Assembly: GCA_016748015.1 (NCBI GenBank)
Contig: JAAOMT010000003.1
Coordinates: 138,922 to 202,921, forward strand
Length of the DNA: 64,000 nucleotides
Reading direction: 5' to 3'
DNA from: Geosiphon pyriformis
Taxonomy: Eukaryota; Glomeromycota; Glomeromycetes; Archaeosporales; Geosiphonaceae
Shown piece after piece: positions 47,874-61,500 of this stretch. The notes beneath the pieces are model-generated. The model was given only the letters and a program-made list of their open reading frames with translations, ran no database searches and had not been told where the DNA came from. Position 1 is the stretch's first letter; the number at the start of each line of letters is the position of its first letter. Made by a program: the position numbers and the translations under genes.

Positions 47874-50800
47874 CTATAATGATTTATAAAGATATAAATT
47901 TTGGAATTTTGAGACAGATATTTTCAATCTCATTAGTTGTGAACTAAGTAATGAAGTTCCTTTGATTGATTTGATCTATATAACTATAACTCATTCTAAT
48001 AATTTATACCTCTAAAATTTCAATTAATCAACCGGGTTCGGCCTGCCTTAATTTTCAAGTAAGCGAAACAAGAATCGATTTCCAAAAAGTTAGACAGTGG
48101 AAGAGATGATGAGTTAAACAACGTGAAACATTTTTTTTAGAAGTATTTTGCTGATTTTTTTTGCTTTCTCTTATTAAAAAGAAATAAATTATTTTATATA
48201 ATTTTTTAAAATTTAATTTTAATATAATTTCTTCGTAATTTTGGCTTAATTTAAGAAATTTACAAAAATTTAGATTAAACATAACAGATAATTCATTTTA
48301 GAGATTACATACCTTAAAAACATGCTTTTGATAATAAAAACATTTTTTATAAGACATATTTAAGAGAAAAAATAATCAACTTTAAAAATTCCTAAAAATG
48401 CTTAAAACTATTAAACAAATATGTAATCAGATTAAAAATGGCAACAAATTTATGTGTAATATGTAAAGAAAATATTACAATTAATTATAACTACATTTTA
48501 ATAATTTTTTATTTAAAGCTAAAACTTTTTGTTTGTTTAATTTTTATAAGTTGGGTATTTTTGAAACCTCAAAATGTTATTTTTAGTGATGAATTTAATA
48601 ATTAGTCATGATTTTTTGAGACAAGTTATTTGAATTTATGTAATTGTCAAATATATTTAATACCGTTTTGATTACACTTGCTGTAATTATTAAAATAAAT
48701 AAAAATGTAAAAAACTAAATTAAAAAATTTAATATTTATTATAATATCTTTGGATCCAATACTATGAATGTGATTAATAATATATATCTGTTTTTATTAA
48801 ATTGTAATGTTTATGTAACTTATGTGAAAATAAAAAGTTTGAAACTGGAGTATATTTATTTAAAAAACATACAAATATAACTTTAATTAGTTTATATTGT
48901 ATGATTTTTTTTCTAAATTGTTTTATGAATGTTTAAATATAAATTAATTTATTATTTTCAATTGTAAATTTTGGCTTATTATGAATTATAATTTCAATCA
49001 TAATTACATAAAAATAAATACATTATTACAATAATTTGATCAAAATTAGAAGATCAGTATATTTCAACTTCAAAATGTTTAGTAAAAGACCTCAATTTAT
49101 ATTTAACTTAAAAATAATATAAAGCACATTTTCTTGACTATATTATATCTACCTTTAAGAATAAATTTTCTCTAAATATATTATTATATTGGTTCAAATT
49201 AAATTTAACAGAATAGATTTGTCACCCAAAACCATTTGTCATTTGCTTCAACATTTTTATGTCTAATAATTATTTACTTTTCGAAACATATATGTAATAT
49301 TAGCTTTTTAAAAAAAGAAATTGCTCTTTTTAGCCAAAGAGTTTTTTTAATCTTAAGCAAATATTTTAGACGTGAAAGGATTTATTGGACTAAACTGTGA
49401 TAGTATATGCTATAATGAATCAAGACTATATTACTAATCGCAGATTTCCTAGTCATTTCAGCATCTGATGACAAAAAAATTGTATGATATATATTTTGAA
49501 TTTCCAACTTTAAGAACGTATCTAATGCTGACAAATTCTCAAGTAGACAAATCATTGTCAATGAGCCTTAGCTTTTATCATTGTAGTTTATGAGGATCAG
49601 CATTGACTATCAGAAATTTAAAATTTCTGATTTATTTGTTATTTGGAATTGGGAAATTCATGGAACAAAAAATTACGATCCAATCTTTCTAATGGGTCTG
49701 AACTTACATCAACGAAAACCTAGTGTCATTTTTTCTGTACATGAATGCATCGTTTGAGAATCTTTTTCAATTATGGTGATTATGTTGAAAACTTCTTTCA
49801 TTTTTAATAGGAGAATATGGTAAATTAATCATGGTCTTCAAGAGATTAGTACAACTTAAATACTGGAAAAGGGAATCCGTCAAGTTGCACTCCAATCTTA
49901 AGCGAATATCCTCGTTACTTTTTAATTCTATTTTTTATAATAATATCTTGGAAAAACCAAAGACTACTTAAAATATGAGATAAAGTTTTAGAATTCAAAA
50001 AGTATTAGCTTTTTAAAGATTGCATTTCATTCTGAATCGAATCTTCTTAGGCTATTATTGTGTAGATATTTTTAATTTACTTTCATTAATATCACTAAAC
50101 AAAAATATTGCAGTTACTATTAATTATTGGATAAATTTTCTTAAACTTAACTCCAATTTTGATAAATATGTGACTAAAGATTAATGATCAACCCCTTGAT
50201 TCTATTGATCTTCTTGGCATGCAAAAACTCCGAAAAATCCGCTTGTGTAGAAACATACTTTAGCTAAGATAAAAGTTAAGAGTTACATGGAAAAGGTTTT
50301 GTAGATACAATCTTTAAGATGTTGATCTTTTTTTTGCCTTAATTATCCTTGATATAGAAGGTTCTTTAATGGATAAATAATTAATACAAATTGTAGTAGC
50401 TTTTGGGAGGTTAAAGTTTTTTATTTCAGAAAAAGCTTGGTTTACACATGCAGCACCTGTCTTTATATTACCTTTTAAAGATATCATTAACCAGATTTCC
50501 TTCCATTTTCATATCTCCCATTGAAAATTGAAGGTAAATTTTTAAGGCAACACTTTGATTGCTATTCACAATAAAAATTTCTTCTTTAAATAAAGTTCTG
50601 TCCGATTATCATAGAAATAGTTAGCGTTCTTTCATTAATCATTGATAAACACAGATAGTTATAGAAAAATGGTTTTATGTTTCCTTCAATTGTTAAAAAG
50701 AACACACACGGGAATTCAAAGGCGTAAATTTTTACCCCTTGATTCGTTTCTTTCAGAAGAATGGGAAAGAAAAGAATACTTCCAAATTTAGAGTCCATCC

Positions 50801-51249
50801 TCTTTCGATGGATTCATTCAGTTTTGTGGGAAACTTTGATTGTGTATCATGCCATTTTAATATAAATGAACACTGGTTTTGTGGATTATTGTTAAAGTAC
50901 ATAAAGATTCGGAAGCCTGGAAGTCACCTCGTATAATAGAATTGATCGCATGCTGTAAACAAGAGTTCATAGATAAAAATATTTTTTCCTCAAGATACGC
51001 CAAGACGCGTATGGACTTGATCATCACAATCTTAACTTGGATTAAATAATTTCCTACAAATTCGGGTGATGTTTCGAACTAATCGAGATTACTCCCAATT
51101 TTTTGAGTCGAAATCTTAATCCTTGAGAAAAGAGAATTTTTGAAATGATGTAATAGAAATAGATTCTTTTAATTTCTTTCAATAAATTTAGTCAAAATAT
51201 ACAAATATATATATCTTAAAAGTGTTTCCCAAAGTCAAATATTATATGT
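47874..51249. other. Gene-free region
   Basis: No supported gene. The first part (48.1-49.3 kb) is A/T-dense, the rest is of ordinary composition with no convincing frame. Confidence 0.5.
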
Positions 51250-52347
51250 ATTTGGGACGTTTGCAAATTTAAATTGCTTAAAGCTTCAGCCTCAATGGAA
51301 AAGCATATGAAAAACTACGCTATATGGAGCCATTTCAAAATTTTAAGTTGAAAAATTTGCAATGGCCCCAAATTTAATATAGTAAAATTGAATTTGGGAG
51401 GGTAAACAATTGCTCAAAAAGATGTTGTTAGATCGATAAGTGAAAAAATTAAATCTTTTAAGTCACAAGTTTTTCCAAGGAATAAAAATGAATTGTAACA
51501 GTAACAATAAGAGTATTTACAATTAATTGAGGATATTCAAAGCAAGAAACTGAGGAATGAAATCAAATCAAATCAAATTGTTTTTTATGAAATTAAATCT
51601 TCTCTTGAATTTTTACATTAGAACCTACTGAATTGTTAAATACAAGCCACTATAAGTAAAAAATTTATTTTGAACGCCAATCTGAATCAAAATATTAAGA
51701 GTTATTTGATCCATTGCAAGATAATCTCCAGGAAGGTAGTCAATTAAATTTGGTTTATCCCATTGGATCGCTAAGAATTTGGTTTTGGTCAATCAAATAA
51801 TCCGTTACCAACTGTTAAAGCCAAAATTTTCTTACATATGTGATTTTATAGAAATATTTCATTTTTTTACACCAGGGCAATACTAATTTTCGACAAATTA
51901 AACTCATTAATGATAATTTACACATGAAACATTATAAATCTTTCAATTTTGACTATTCAAACCAAATAGGATGAAGTAAAATAGCTCAATATTAATTTGA
52001 TTTGATTTGATTTGATTTGAGTTCATTCCTCAGTTTCTTGCTTTGAATATCCTCAATTAATTGTAGATACCGTTACTGTTACTGTTACTGTTATAATTCA
52101 TTTTTGTTCCTTAGAAAAACTTGTGACTTAGAAGATTTAATTTTTTCACTTGTCGATCTACCAATAATTGCGTAGCATCTTTTGAATAATTGTTTACCGT
52201 CCCAAATTCAATTTTACTATATTAAATTTGGGCCATTGCAAATCTTCCAACTTAAAATTTTGAAATGGCCCCTATAGCGCAGCTTTTCATATGCTTTTCC
52301 GTTGAGGCTGAAGCTTTAAGCAACCTAAATTTGTAAACGTGCCAAAT
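51250..52347. mobile_element. Large palindromic (foldback) element
   Basis: Two arms of about 335-358 bp in inverted orientation (51250-51583 and 51990-52347) enclose a loop of about 400 bp. Shared words include AAGCTTCAGCCTCA, TTTTGAAATGGC and GAAACTGAGGAATGA with their reverse complements. The arms differ by small indels: the inner end has a TTTGA run (five units on the right, about three on the left), and GTAACA units near 51500 are expanded on the right as TTACTG. No coding frame. It is a foldback or MITE-like element whose transposase source is not in this window. Confidence 0.8.
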
Positions 52348-53465
52348 GAAATCAAATTCATCCTGAATTCGATTTCATAAAGTTTGTTGCTCTATTTGGA
52401 TTCAGTCACAAGATACATTATCTTTGATTAAAAATGTTGAATCATTTATTATAGCAATAATCGACGGCCAAAATTATTCACCTGAACATGAAAATTTTCA
52501 TAGCACATATTCATCAAATATACGATGGATGAACCTGGTACTATTTCTTCGCGATTATTTGGCTAAGGAAGGGTAAAATTTTGGTCTTTGCCAAAATTAG
52601 CAGCTCAAACCGACTTCATGTGACGTTGATTTACCAGTCTATAATGCGAAAAAATTAAAAATATTTTAGCTTGATGCTTACTTGATAATATTTGATATAT
52701 TGAGTGAAAGTTTGTTTCAAAATCATTAATTTGCATAAATGAGGAAAATCAAAAGAAATTTGAATAATTTAATTGTCTCGAAAGTTAACAAATTAGATTT
52801 TCAATTTGTCGATTTGCGTCTTTATTATTAGAAATTCGAGCCTTCAATTTTGAATGTTAAGGGGTAATGTTGATAGGTTATAAAGACTGGAAAATTCAAG
52901 GAAAATCAAACCAAAATAACTTTTTTATATTAGTTAATGAAAATCATCAATCTGATTTGAAATTCATGATTTTCACCATGGTTTAGAAATCATCAAAACT
53001 TTATACACCAGATCCGCCTTCGAAAAGAGAATCTAGATTGTCTTAAACCTGGTGAAAATTCAAGTTCTTGATAAGCAAACAATTTCTATTCATGGATTAT
53101 CTCACTTGAATTGTGCTAGTGACTCTAGACCACATCACGATCACAAAATCTCTATCACCTACTTTTACTCGGGATATTTCGGCATTTCAAATTTGCCGAA
53201 ATGCACAATGCATCTCCAAATTTAGTTTAAAGAAAATTCTACGTAGATTTAGTTTAATATTTAGAATTATAGATCGGTCAAAATTTAGGTTTTCTATTAT
53301 GATTAGTTAAAAGACTAATATCTGTGAAAATCTTTTCTAAAACGGAAAAATCCATTTACTAAAACCCGAAATCATCAAAATATTACAAGGCTCACAAATC
53401 TTTAATCACTATTCATTATGGCTTTGCTTTTATTCTAACTGACCCAATTGCAGGCAAACCATCCT
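52348..53465. other. Gene-free spacer with small hairpin
   Basis: No gene recognised. A 9-bp stem, ATTTCGGCA paired with TGCCGAAAT, lies near 53177-53203. Confidence 0.45.
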
Positions 53466-53674
53466 AAAAAGGAAAGCTAGCTATTTTTCTGTTTCCATAT
53501 CCATTACACCCTTACGAACAGATCTTAGCTCAAAGTCGTAGAATAACAATAACAGCTATCCTTTCAGATCTACCTACAGAACACAATACACTTCTGGAAA
53601 ACTTGGCCAAAAGGATCAGAAATTCCGTTGCCAAACGTTTTAGGCTTGGCATTAAGATGGATGATATCGAATGA
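53466..53674 (+). pseudogene. Unrecognised coding remnant, basic C-terminus
   Basis: An open frame of about 68 residues without a start, beginning just after a stop, ends at TGA 53672-53674 and is followed by AATAAAATAAA. Text such as SDLPTEHNTLLENLAKRIRN looks like real protein rather than A/T noise. A possible acceptor (ATTGCAG) lies upstream at 53446-53452. It may be the last exon of a broken gene. Family unknown. Confidence 0.3.
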
Positions 53675-54044
53675 AAATAAAATAAAAAGGGGGTAGAGGA
53701 TAGTTGAAAAAGTCAAACATTTTTGGGGAAGCTTTCAATCCCGATTTAAAGTTCTCGAGATTTAATCCCGTTACACTCAAAAAATAGGACTTCTTTGGTG
53801 TTGTGATACAGACTAACCAAACCTTATAAGAACCATTTCTTTTATTTAAGTGTTTACTTATTTTTTGAAATTCTCCTCTGTCGCCCACGGATTCTCTTCT
53901 TTCCTCTCTCAAATTGACTCTTGTTTTTATAAAATCAAACAATTATTTTTATCCCATTTCAAATTTTGACGCAAAACGAAACAAGTTAAAAAGCAACAAC
54001 AGATCATTTACAAGATCAAAAATTTTTACTAAACATTTTAAACA

Positions 54045-57000
54045 ATGTCGCAGCGAGGAGAGGGGACTGAATATGTGGAGCCTTATAACGTGAATGATGA
54101 GCTCGGCCAGGAAGATACCAAATTATCCACTTCAAAAAATCATTCTGGGGATTCTGACACACAGATATCTGAATATGACACAGGTGCAAATATTCTTTCC
54201 CTAAAATATTCTTTGAGAAAGTCAAAGCATGTTTTTTTTCTTTCTCTCTAACTAACCTTTCAAACCTTTATTAGACTCTCACCAATTCGAAAACGAGAAA
54301 ACAAAAAATCAAAATAACCCACTGGATCAGTATTTTGGTGCAAATCGAAAAAGTTTTCAGATTCGGGCATTGGTAAGGAACCGTAACATGATTTTAATTA
54401 TAAAGCTCCTAAACATACTGACATGTCCCAACTTATAACGATTTTAAAATTTTGCAAAAACAGGCTCGAAAAACACTCTCCTATCAAAAACGCCAATTGT
54501 TCATAAACATTTGTTGTATCACTTTATGTCCTTTAATGATGGTTGCCATTTCTGCTATAATGGGAATGGTGATTACAAATTTGATTAACAATTCGGCAGG
54601 GATTAAAGGTGGGTCCGACTTTGCTTACTTTCCTTGTGGGATTTTAATTTGTGTTTGTTACACGTGAACTAATATTAAAACCATTTTTTATAACTTCAAT
54701 ACAGAATATCTCTTTTGCTCGAATACTACCGCCATAAACCCCCAGACTGGTCAACCATTGAAAGCTGACTCTGAATTACTCCCAACAACTCCCGCCAACT
54801 CACTTCCAAATGTTCCCGGTGGTGTTAAACAAGTCAGGTTGACAAATTATTATTTGCCCCCAGCCGGTGACGAACTCTTTTCGACACCAGGAGCGGAACA
54901 AGGCTGTGTATATTGGTTTGAAAAAGATTATCCTTTCCGAGAACCGTATGAGCCAAACCCTGCCATTGATGATGCTCTGAGAAAAGACACGTAAGGAATT
55001 ATAAATTGTGGTTCCGTCATTTCGTTCTTGTATTTCCATTTTTCTTAGAATTTGAAAAACTATTTAATTTATTCAGAACATGGAAGCCAGATCCTCAAGG
55101 TGGTTGGTTTGGTAAAAAAACACTTGAAAACCCAGTTTATTTGACCTCCTACGAAACCCTTCCATTTGCTTATGTAAGAGACGCAGATGGTGTCAACTCT
55201 GGTGAAAAACCACGTCGAAACCTTATCAGTGAAATCGATAAATTCATTAAAGGGAATTATAGTATGGACAAAAATGGTGACAATGGATTACTTGGCACTA
55301 TTGACACAAACTATTACGTTAATATCACTCGCGCTAATAACAATTATACCATCGCCGGAATTCAGCCTGTTCCATTTTTTGAAAAATACAATATCGACGA
55401 GAGAGAAATGGACAATTTATTAACAGCTCGAATTCAAGATTTCATTAGCGAAGTTGCCGGAGTAAACAAAGCCGCTCTTGAAAATGATAACTCCTCTGAC
55501 AAAGAAAAATTGAATTTTTATATTGATATTGCTGGTATAGTGGCTAAAATGCCTTGGGGAAATCTCTTATTTGACGTTATTGATACTTCAAAAAAAATTT
55601 GGAATTATACTATACAAATTGGCGAGGATCTACGTATTTCCAAAGCAGCATCCTTCCCAACTCAGGGCATTCGTCGTATAGTTCAGCAAAGTCAGCTTAG
55701 CAATGGTTTCTTAAAAACCGCCGACAGTTCTTTACAATCTGCAAAAATCACACATGGTTACCGCGTCATGCCACAACTTTATTCTTCAAAAATTAAAGTT
55801 CCTGCTAGTGCATTCGTTGGTGGCATTCTTTATCCTTTTGGGGTCTCATTCTTACTCCCAATTTTTGTAATTACCCTTGTCAAAGAAAAAGAAGATCGTA
55901 TTTTGGTGATGATGCAAATGAACGGTCTCAAAAGTTATAGCTATTATTTGACACATTACATCCATTTTTATTCTCTACATATTTTGACTTCTATCGTGTT
56001 CATTGTCACCGGTGTCCTTTGTAAAATGGAATTTTTTACGCTGACACAACCAGCTGTCTACATTCTTCTCTTCTTTTTCTGGGGTCATATTCAAATTGCT
56101 CTCGCTTTCCTCTTGAGTATATTCTTTAGCAAAAGTCGTACGGCACTGGTCATTACTTTTTTACTTGTTTTATGTGGTGTCATTATCAGTTTGGCTACGA
56201 CTCGATTATTTAAAGATCATGCACCGGTCGCCTATTACATTTGGCCTCCATTCGCTTTTTATCGGGCACTGTCGGTTGTCAACACCTACAGTTTCAGTAA
56301 AACCAAGCGGCCTTATCGACTTTCAGACTTGACCGCCGGTGACGATGTTTTAAATTCGATCATTGCAATGATTCTCGAGTTCTTTATCTTCATGATAGCG
56401 GCCTTTTATCTGGCGCAGGTAAAATAATCAAATCTTATCAGCATCCAACCGATTGTAGCTGTAATTAAACAAATAATTTCATTTCGACAGGTCTTTCCCT
56501 CAGAATATGGTGTTCCCAAACCTTGGCATTTTTTCATCTCAGAACCATATAAAGCTTTCCGAAGGAGAAACCAGAAAAAAGACGAGAAATATAATCCCGT
56601 TATTCTCGAAGCTGGCATTCCCGATGTAGATCCGGAAGAAACGAAATTTGAGGATGAAGATGTAAAGGCTGAGAGAGCTCGTGTTCTAGAAAATCGTTAT
56701 CCAAAAGATTCTCCTCTAGTGATGAAGCGTATGCGGAAAATTTATGGAAATGGCAAATTGGCTGTCAAAGATGTCACATTTGCCGTGGAAAAAAGTTTGA
56801 TCTTTGGTTTACTCGGCCCTAACGGAGCTGGTAAGCATAAATTTCATGAAATTTGCATATCATATCAAAAATTTCGCAATATGATCAATTTAATCGAAAT
56901 CTTCACCATCACCTCTTTTAGGGAAAACGACTCTTATCAGCATCCTGACTGGCCTTTATCGCCCATCTTCAGGATCAGCTAGTCTTAATAACTTTGACAT

Positions 57001-57927
57001 TTTTACGGATATGAGCAAAGTTTACATGAGCATGGGCGTTTGTCCACAACACGATATTTTATGGGATGATTTGACCGTCGGGGAACACTTACTCTTTTAC
57101 GCCCGATTAAAGGGTATCCCAGCAAAAGCAGAATCAGAAGCAATAAAACTTGCATTACAACAAGTACGGTTAGAACCATTCAAAAATCGATTATCAAAAG
57201 GTCTCAGTGGGGGTGAAAAACGGCGGCTGTCAATAGCAATCGCATTAATTGGTAACCCGGCGGTTGTCTTTTTGGACGAACCAACTACGGGTTTGGATCC
57301 AGAAGTAAGACGATTGATTTGGAACATTGTACAAGAAGCAAAAGCCGGAAGAACAATTGTATTAACTACACATTCAATGGAAGAGGCAGAAGTTTTATGT
57401 AATCGTATTGGTATAATGGCAAAGGGAACGCTACGATGTCTTGGACCACAGCTGCGATTAAAAGAAATCTATGGACGTGGTTTCAAATTAAGCTTCAGTT
57501 GTCGTCCAAAGAATACTGAACAGGCTACTGCGTAAGTTTTGCGTTTCGATTGGGATATATGCTAAGGAGTATCTTGTAAATTCTAACCATTTCAATTTTG
57601 AAATCATCATTTTATAGATACATTGAATCCCTACTACCACCCTCTGCAAAAAAATTAGACTCATTCGTCACCAATGTATCATATGAATTTGAGCCACAAC
57701 CCGGTTTAATTTCGCGATTATTTTCAGAAATAGAAAAGAACAAGAAAGCGAATGGTATTGATGATTGGGGTCTAAGTCAAACTAGGTAAGAATTTGTCAA
57801 TGTCTATTTTAATCACTATGGGTTGTTCAAAAATGAAAATTGTATGCTAAATCTTTCTCTTTTATACTATAGTTTAGAAGAAGTATTTTTACGAATTATT
57901 GGTGAGGCCGATGCCGAAGCAGATTAA
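54045..57927 (+). CDS. Half-size ABCA-type ABC transporter
   Basis: Nine exons (54045-54183, 54275-54372, 54464-54608, 54705-54990, 55077-56418, 56491-56830, 56922-57531, 57618-57785, 57873-57927) give 1060 residues with all phases agreeing. The cytosolic N-terminus (1-90) is followed by one transmembrane helix (about 92-120), a large extracytosolic domain (about 125-460) with several N-glycosylation sites, then five or six helices (about 466-670). KEKEDRILVMMQMNGL after the second helix is typical of ABCA proteins. The nucleotide-binding domain (about 735-1045) has Walker A GPNGAGKTT (split by an intron), Q-loop VCPQHDILW, signature LSGGEKRRLS, Walker B VVFLDEPTTGLDP and H-loop LTTHSMEEAE. 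All are intact. One membrane half and one ATPase domain make a half transporter that must dimerise. ABCA proteins usually move lipids. AATAAA follows at 57931. The first donor (GTGCAA) is weak, so exon 1 is least certain. Confidence 0.92.
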
Positions 57928-58427
57928 AAAAATAAACATTTATTCGCGTTTTCATTTATCTTATATCACCCTAACCCCTATTCCAACAAAAATTTTTGCA
58001 TTACGATTTTTCAATTCCGCTACGATTATTAGAAAATAATATACTAATATGCTTTTTTAGGATAGACATGTAATCAGTAATAGTTCAAAAATAAAATATT
58101 TAAAAAAATTTAAATATAATGGCAGTTTCTAACTCTGATATTCGGAATCTTCTTATGTCTCAGTGTATGCGAATATTTGAGAGGAAATACTTTACCCTCA
58201 CCCCGTAATTATTTCGATTTCTTTCACTCGATTTTTTTTGATCTCTTTTGTTAGTTCCATAGAAAAATGTAATTTTTCATTAAGTTGAATTATTCCTCGT
58301 AAATTTGATTCTTCAACAAAAATGACCCTATTTCCAGATATCGGCAAAAGTCCTCTTCAGGGAAAAGACTGACATAAAATAGAAGTTGGAAATTTTTAAA
58401 CCCCTAATTTCCTATTCGGATTAATTG
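57928..58427. other. 3' flank of the ABC transporter gene
   Basis: AATAAA at 57931-57936. Nothing else recognised. Confidence 0.5.
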
Positions 58428-58578
58428 ATACCAAGCATATTGGAATACTGTATAGATGCATGCACATGACAATAGCGTTAGATCTAGTTTGATTGGCTTG
58501 GTGGCTAGTCACATGTAAAAAGCATCTACTGTAAAATAATATCTATTTTTGGCTATGCTTTAAATGCATATAGAAGTT
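58428..58578 (-). mobile_element. Diverged relative of the 17.5-kb MITE
   Basis: Reverse complement aligns with the interior of the element at 17471-17743. Shared words in order are TTTAAAG, ATAGCCAA, ACAGTA, TTTTACATG, ACTAG, CCAAGCCAATCAAA and TGTGCATGCAT. The termini are not preserved. Confidence 0.7.
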
Positions 58579-61500
58579 GATTAACTGTAACAAAATTTTT
58601 TCACTTTATTATAATCCAAAATAAAATTATGATTTTTTTTTTAAATACTTACTTAAATATCTGTAAAATAATCATTTATTTAATAATTTTAACCATTTAC
58701 TTTGCAAGTATATTAATATAACACAGCAACTTAATACGAAAAAAAACTTTATCTGTTATATATTTTTTACATGCATTACAAACTCACAAAAAAAACATAG
58801 TTCTTTTATTCTTGGTTAAAAATAAAACTTTGTTAAGCCAAAAAAACTAATTTAATTCTTAATATTATATTAACAAGTCAATTTGAAATCGAAAAATTTA
58901 CAAATTTTTAAAAAAAATACAACATAATATTAATCAAATTTAACACATAAATTAATTTCTCAATTTAATAATTTTTACATTTGTATTTTGTTAAGTTTAA
59001 TTAATATTAATATTTATTCTTTTTTATAAAAAACTTTTTTGTAATGTACTTTTGTTATTTTTATAAATAGAATATTAAACGTGTGTAAGACAAAGTATTT
59101 GCTTATTTTACATAAAAATTTTAAGTTTTTGTATACATTATCTTGCTCTAACTTCTTAAGATAAAGTCAAAAAATTTATTTCTAAAACTTATAATAAAAC
59201 AAACAAAAAATTGAACAAATAATTCAAATAAAAAATTATGAAATTTTTATTTACTAATATGTGTAAATTTAACATTAATTTTAAGGCAACTGTATATATT
59301 GCAAATTAAAATTTTTTAACATAATTGATTTTAGTAAAATAAATAAAAATTCAATTGTATATAATTTTAAAAATAATATTTATTTTCCAAAAATTGGACC
59401 AATGCAAAATAGGTTTTTAAGTCTATTTTTGTATTTAATTTAATCAATTCTATTAATAATTAACTTTTTTTTTGTGATTATACTGTTCTTAAATAATTAA
59501 TCTTAAAAAGTATTTGTATTTTGTTTTTTTTAACATTAAATTTCATATTTTATTTCTTTAAATAAAATATTAGAAAGTTAATTATTAATATTAAGTTGGC
59601 TTTTATTTAAGACTTAATAATTTTTTATTACTAAAATTTTAATATCGAAAAATATTTATGTTAATAATTTATAAATCAAATTATTAAAAAATAATTTTTG
59701 ATATCAACATATATTTTTGTAAAAAATGGCCAAAAACTCGAGTAATTAATCATCTAAAAAACATTTAATATTTCTTAAAATGAAAAATGAAAAATTTTGT
59801 AAATATTTAAATATGTTTGGTTTTTTGTATGAATCTATGTTTATTACAGTCATTTATTTTTTAATGATTTTATTATTCTGACAATTAAAAAGTAATGCTT
59901 TAAATAAATAAACTAAAATTTTAAGTTTTAAATATTTGTTTTGGAAAGATTCAAAAATAAAATTACAATATGACTGCACATATTATAATTGATTACACTT
60001 ATATAATTTGAAATATGCAATTATATATTATTCTATCTTAAAAACTTTTTTTTTTTGGATATATCTAATTATTTTGTGCTAAACTATTAATTTTTTAATT
60101 CTTAATAAGCCTATTTTGTTTTTTATCAAATATTAATTGATTAGTTTTCACCTTTGTAATAAACAAAAAAAATTCTGTATTTGTTATTAGAACATGAAAA
60201 ATTTGTTACATCAATATTTAACATTGAAATCATGTTACCAGTAACTCATTTAGTTTTTTTCAAAGAATTTTTTTTATTGGTAAATATTGTAAAAAATAAT
60301 TGGGCAGTTTTTTATTATTAATAAAATTATTTAGTTTTTTAATTGACTGTTTAGGTTTGATTTTAAAAAAACCTATTTAATATTACTATTTAATCACAAT
60401 AAGTTGTGTTTAAATCAAAATATTTAATTTATAAATTTTATGATCAATAAAATTTTAACTTTTTTAAGTTATTTATCGTTAAAAATAAATTTTTGATTTT
60501 TGATTTTAAATCAGCTTTGAATTTTATTAATAATTTAATAATCTTTTGTTTAATGCTTTTAAGAAAATAATTTAATTATTACACTTATTATTAAAACAAT
60601 GTTCAAAATTAAAATTATTAAAAGAATCAATTAATTATGTTTTTTATAAAAATTAAAGATAATATCTCAGGTTGCAATTAGTATAATGTTTAACTGGTCA
60701 TTGACCAAACATAATAAACTAGCATCTTAATGAAATTTTATATTAATAAAATATAATTAAAGCTGATTTTGGGGTTTTTAATTTTGTACAATCAAAAGCT
60801 TGTTGCATTGAAGTTTTATTTTCAATTTTTTATTAATAATTTTAAATTTAAATAAAATTTTTGATAGCTTTAACTTGTATTTTTATCTTTTAAAATATAT
60901 TTATTAATTTAAAAAACTAGCTGTTAAAAGCTGCAATTTGAAAATCTTTTTCTAAAAAATTATTTTTAAATCTACATTAACTAAGCGTTTTTTTAGCTAT
61001 TTTCAATTTAGTAAGCAAATTCAATAGTTATATTCAAAGTCAAATTGTTTTTTAAACCAAAAGCAAGAATTATTTTGTTTTCCAGGTCATTTTTTTAAAA
61101 TCCTTCATTTTATCAATTTTTAAATTGTTTTATCATATTTACCTACAAATTTACCAGAATTTCAAATGCATATTTTTTTTTAAAAAAAAAAATTTCGAAA
61201 TTTGTGCTTTTTAGTAATATGGCTTTTAATTGGCTAATTTTAATTTTTTGAAAAAACCATGTATCTGAAAAATTTTGAAAATATTTTTATGATTTTAAAA
61301 ATTATCAGCAAATTATATTCATTAATTTTAATTGGATTTTCAAAATTTTAGAATTTTTGCATTGTTTCTAAGCCAAGAAAATTATTATTTTGTTAATCAA
61401 GAATAGTTTGCACGTTTTAAAAAGCAAATAAAATATTACAACTAAAATAATTAATCATAAATTCAAATATAATAAAAAATAATCACTTTTTCAGATTAAT

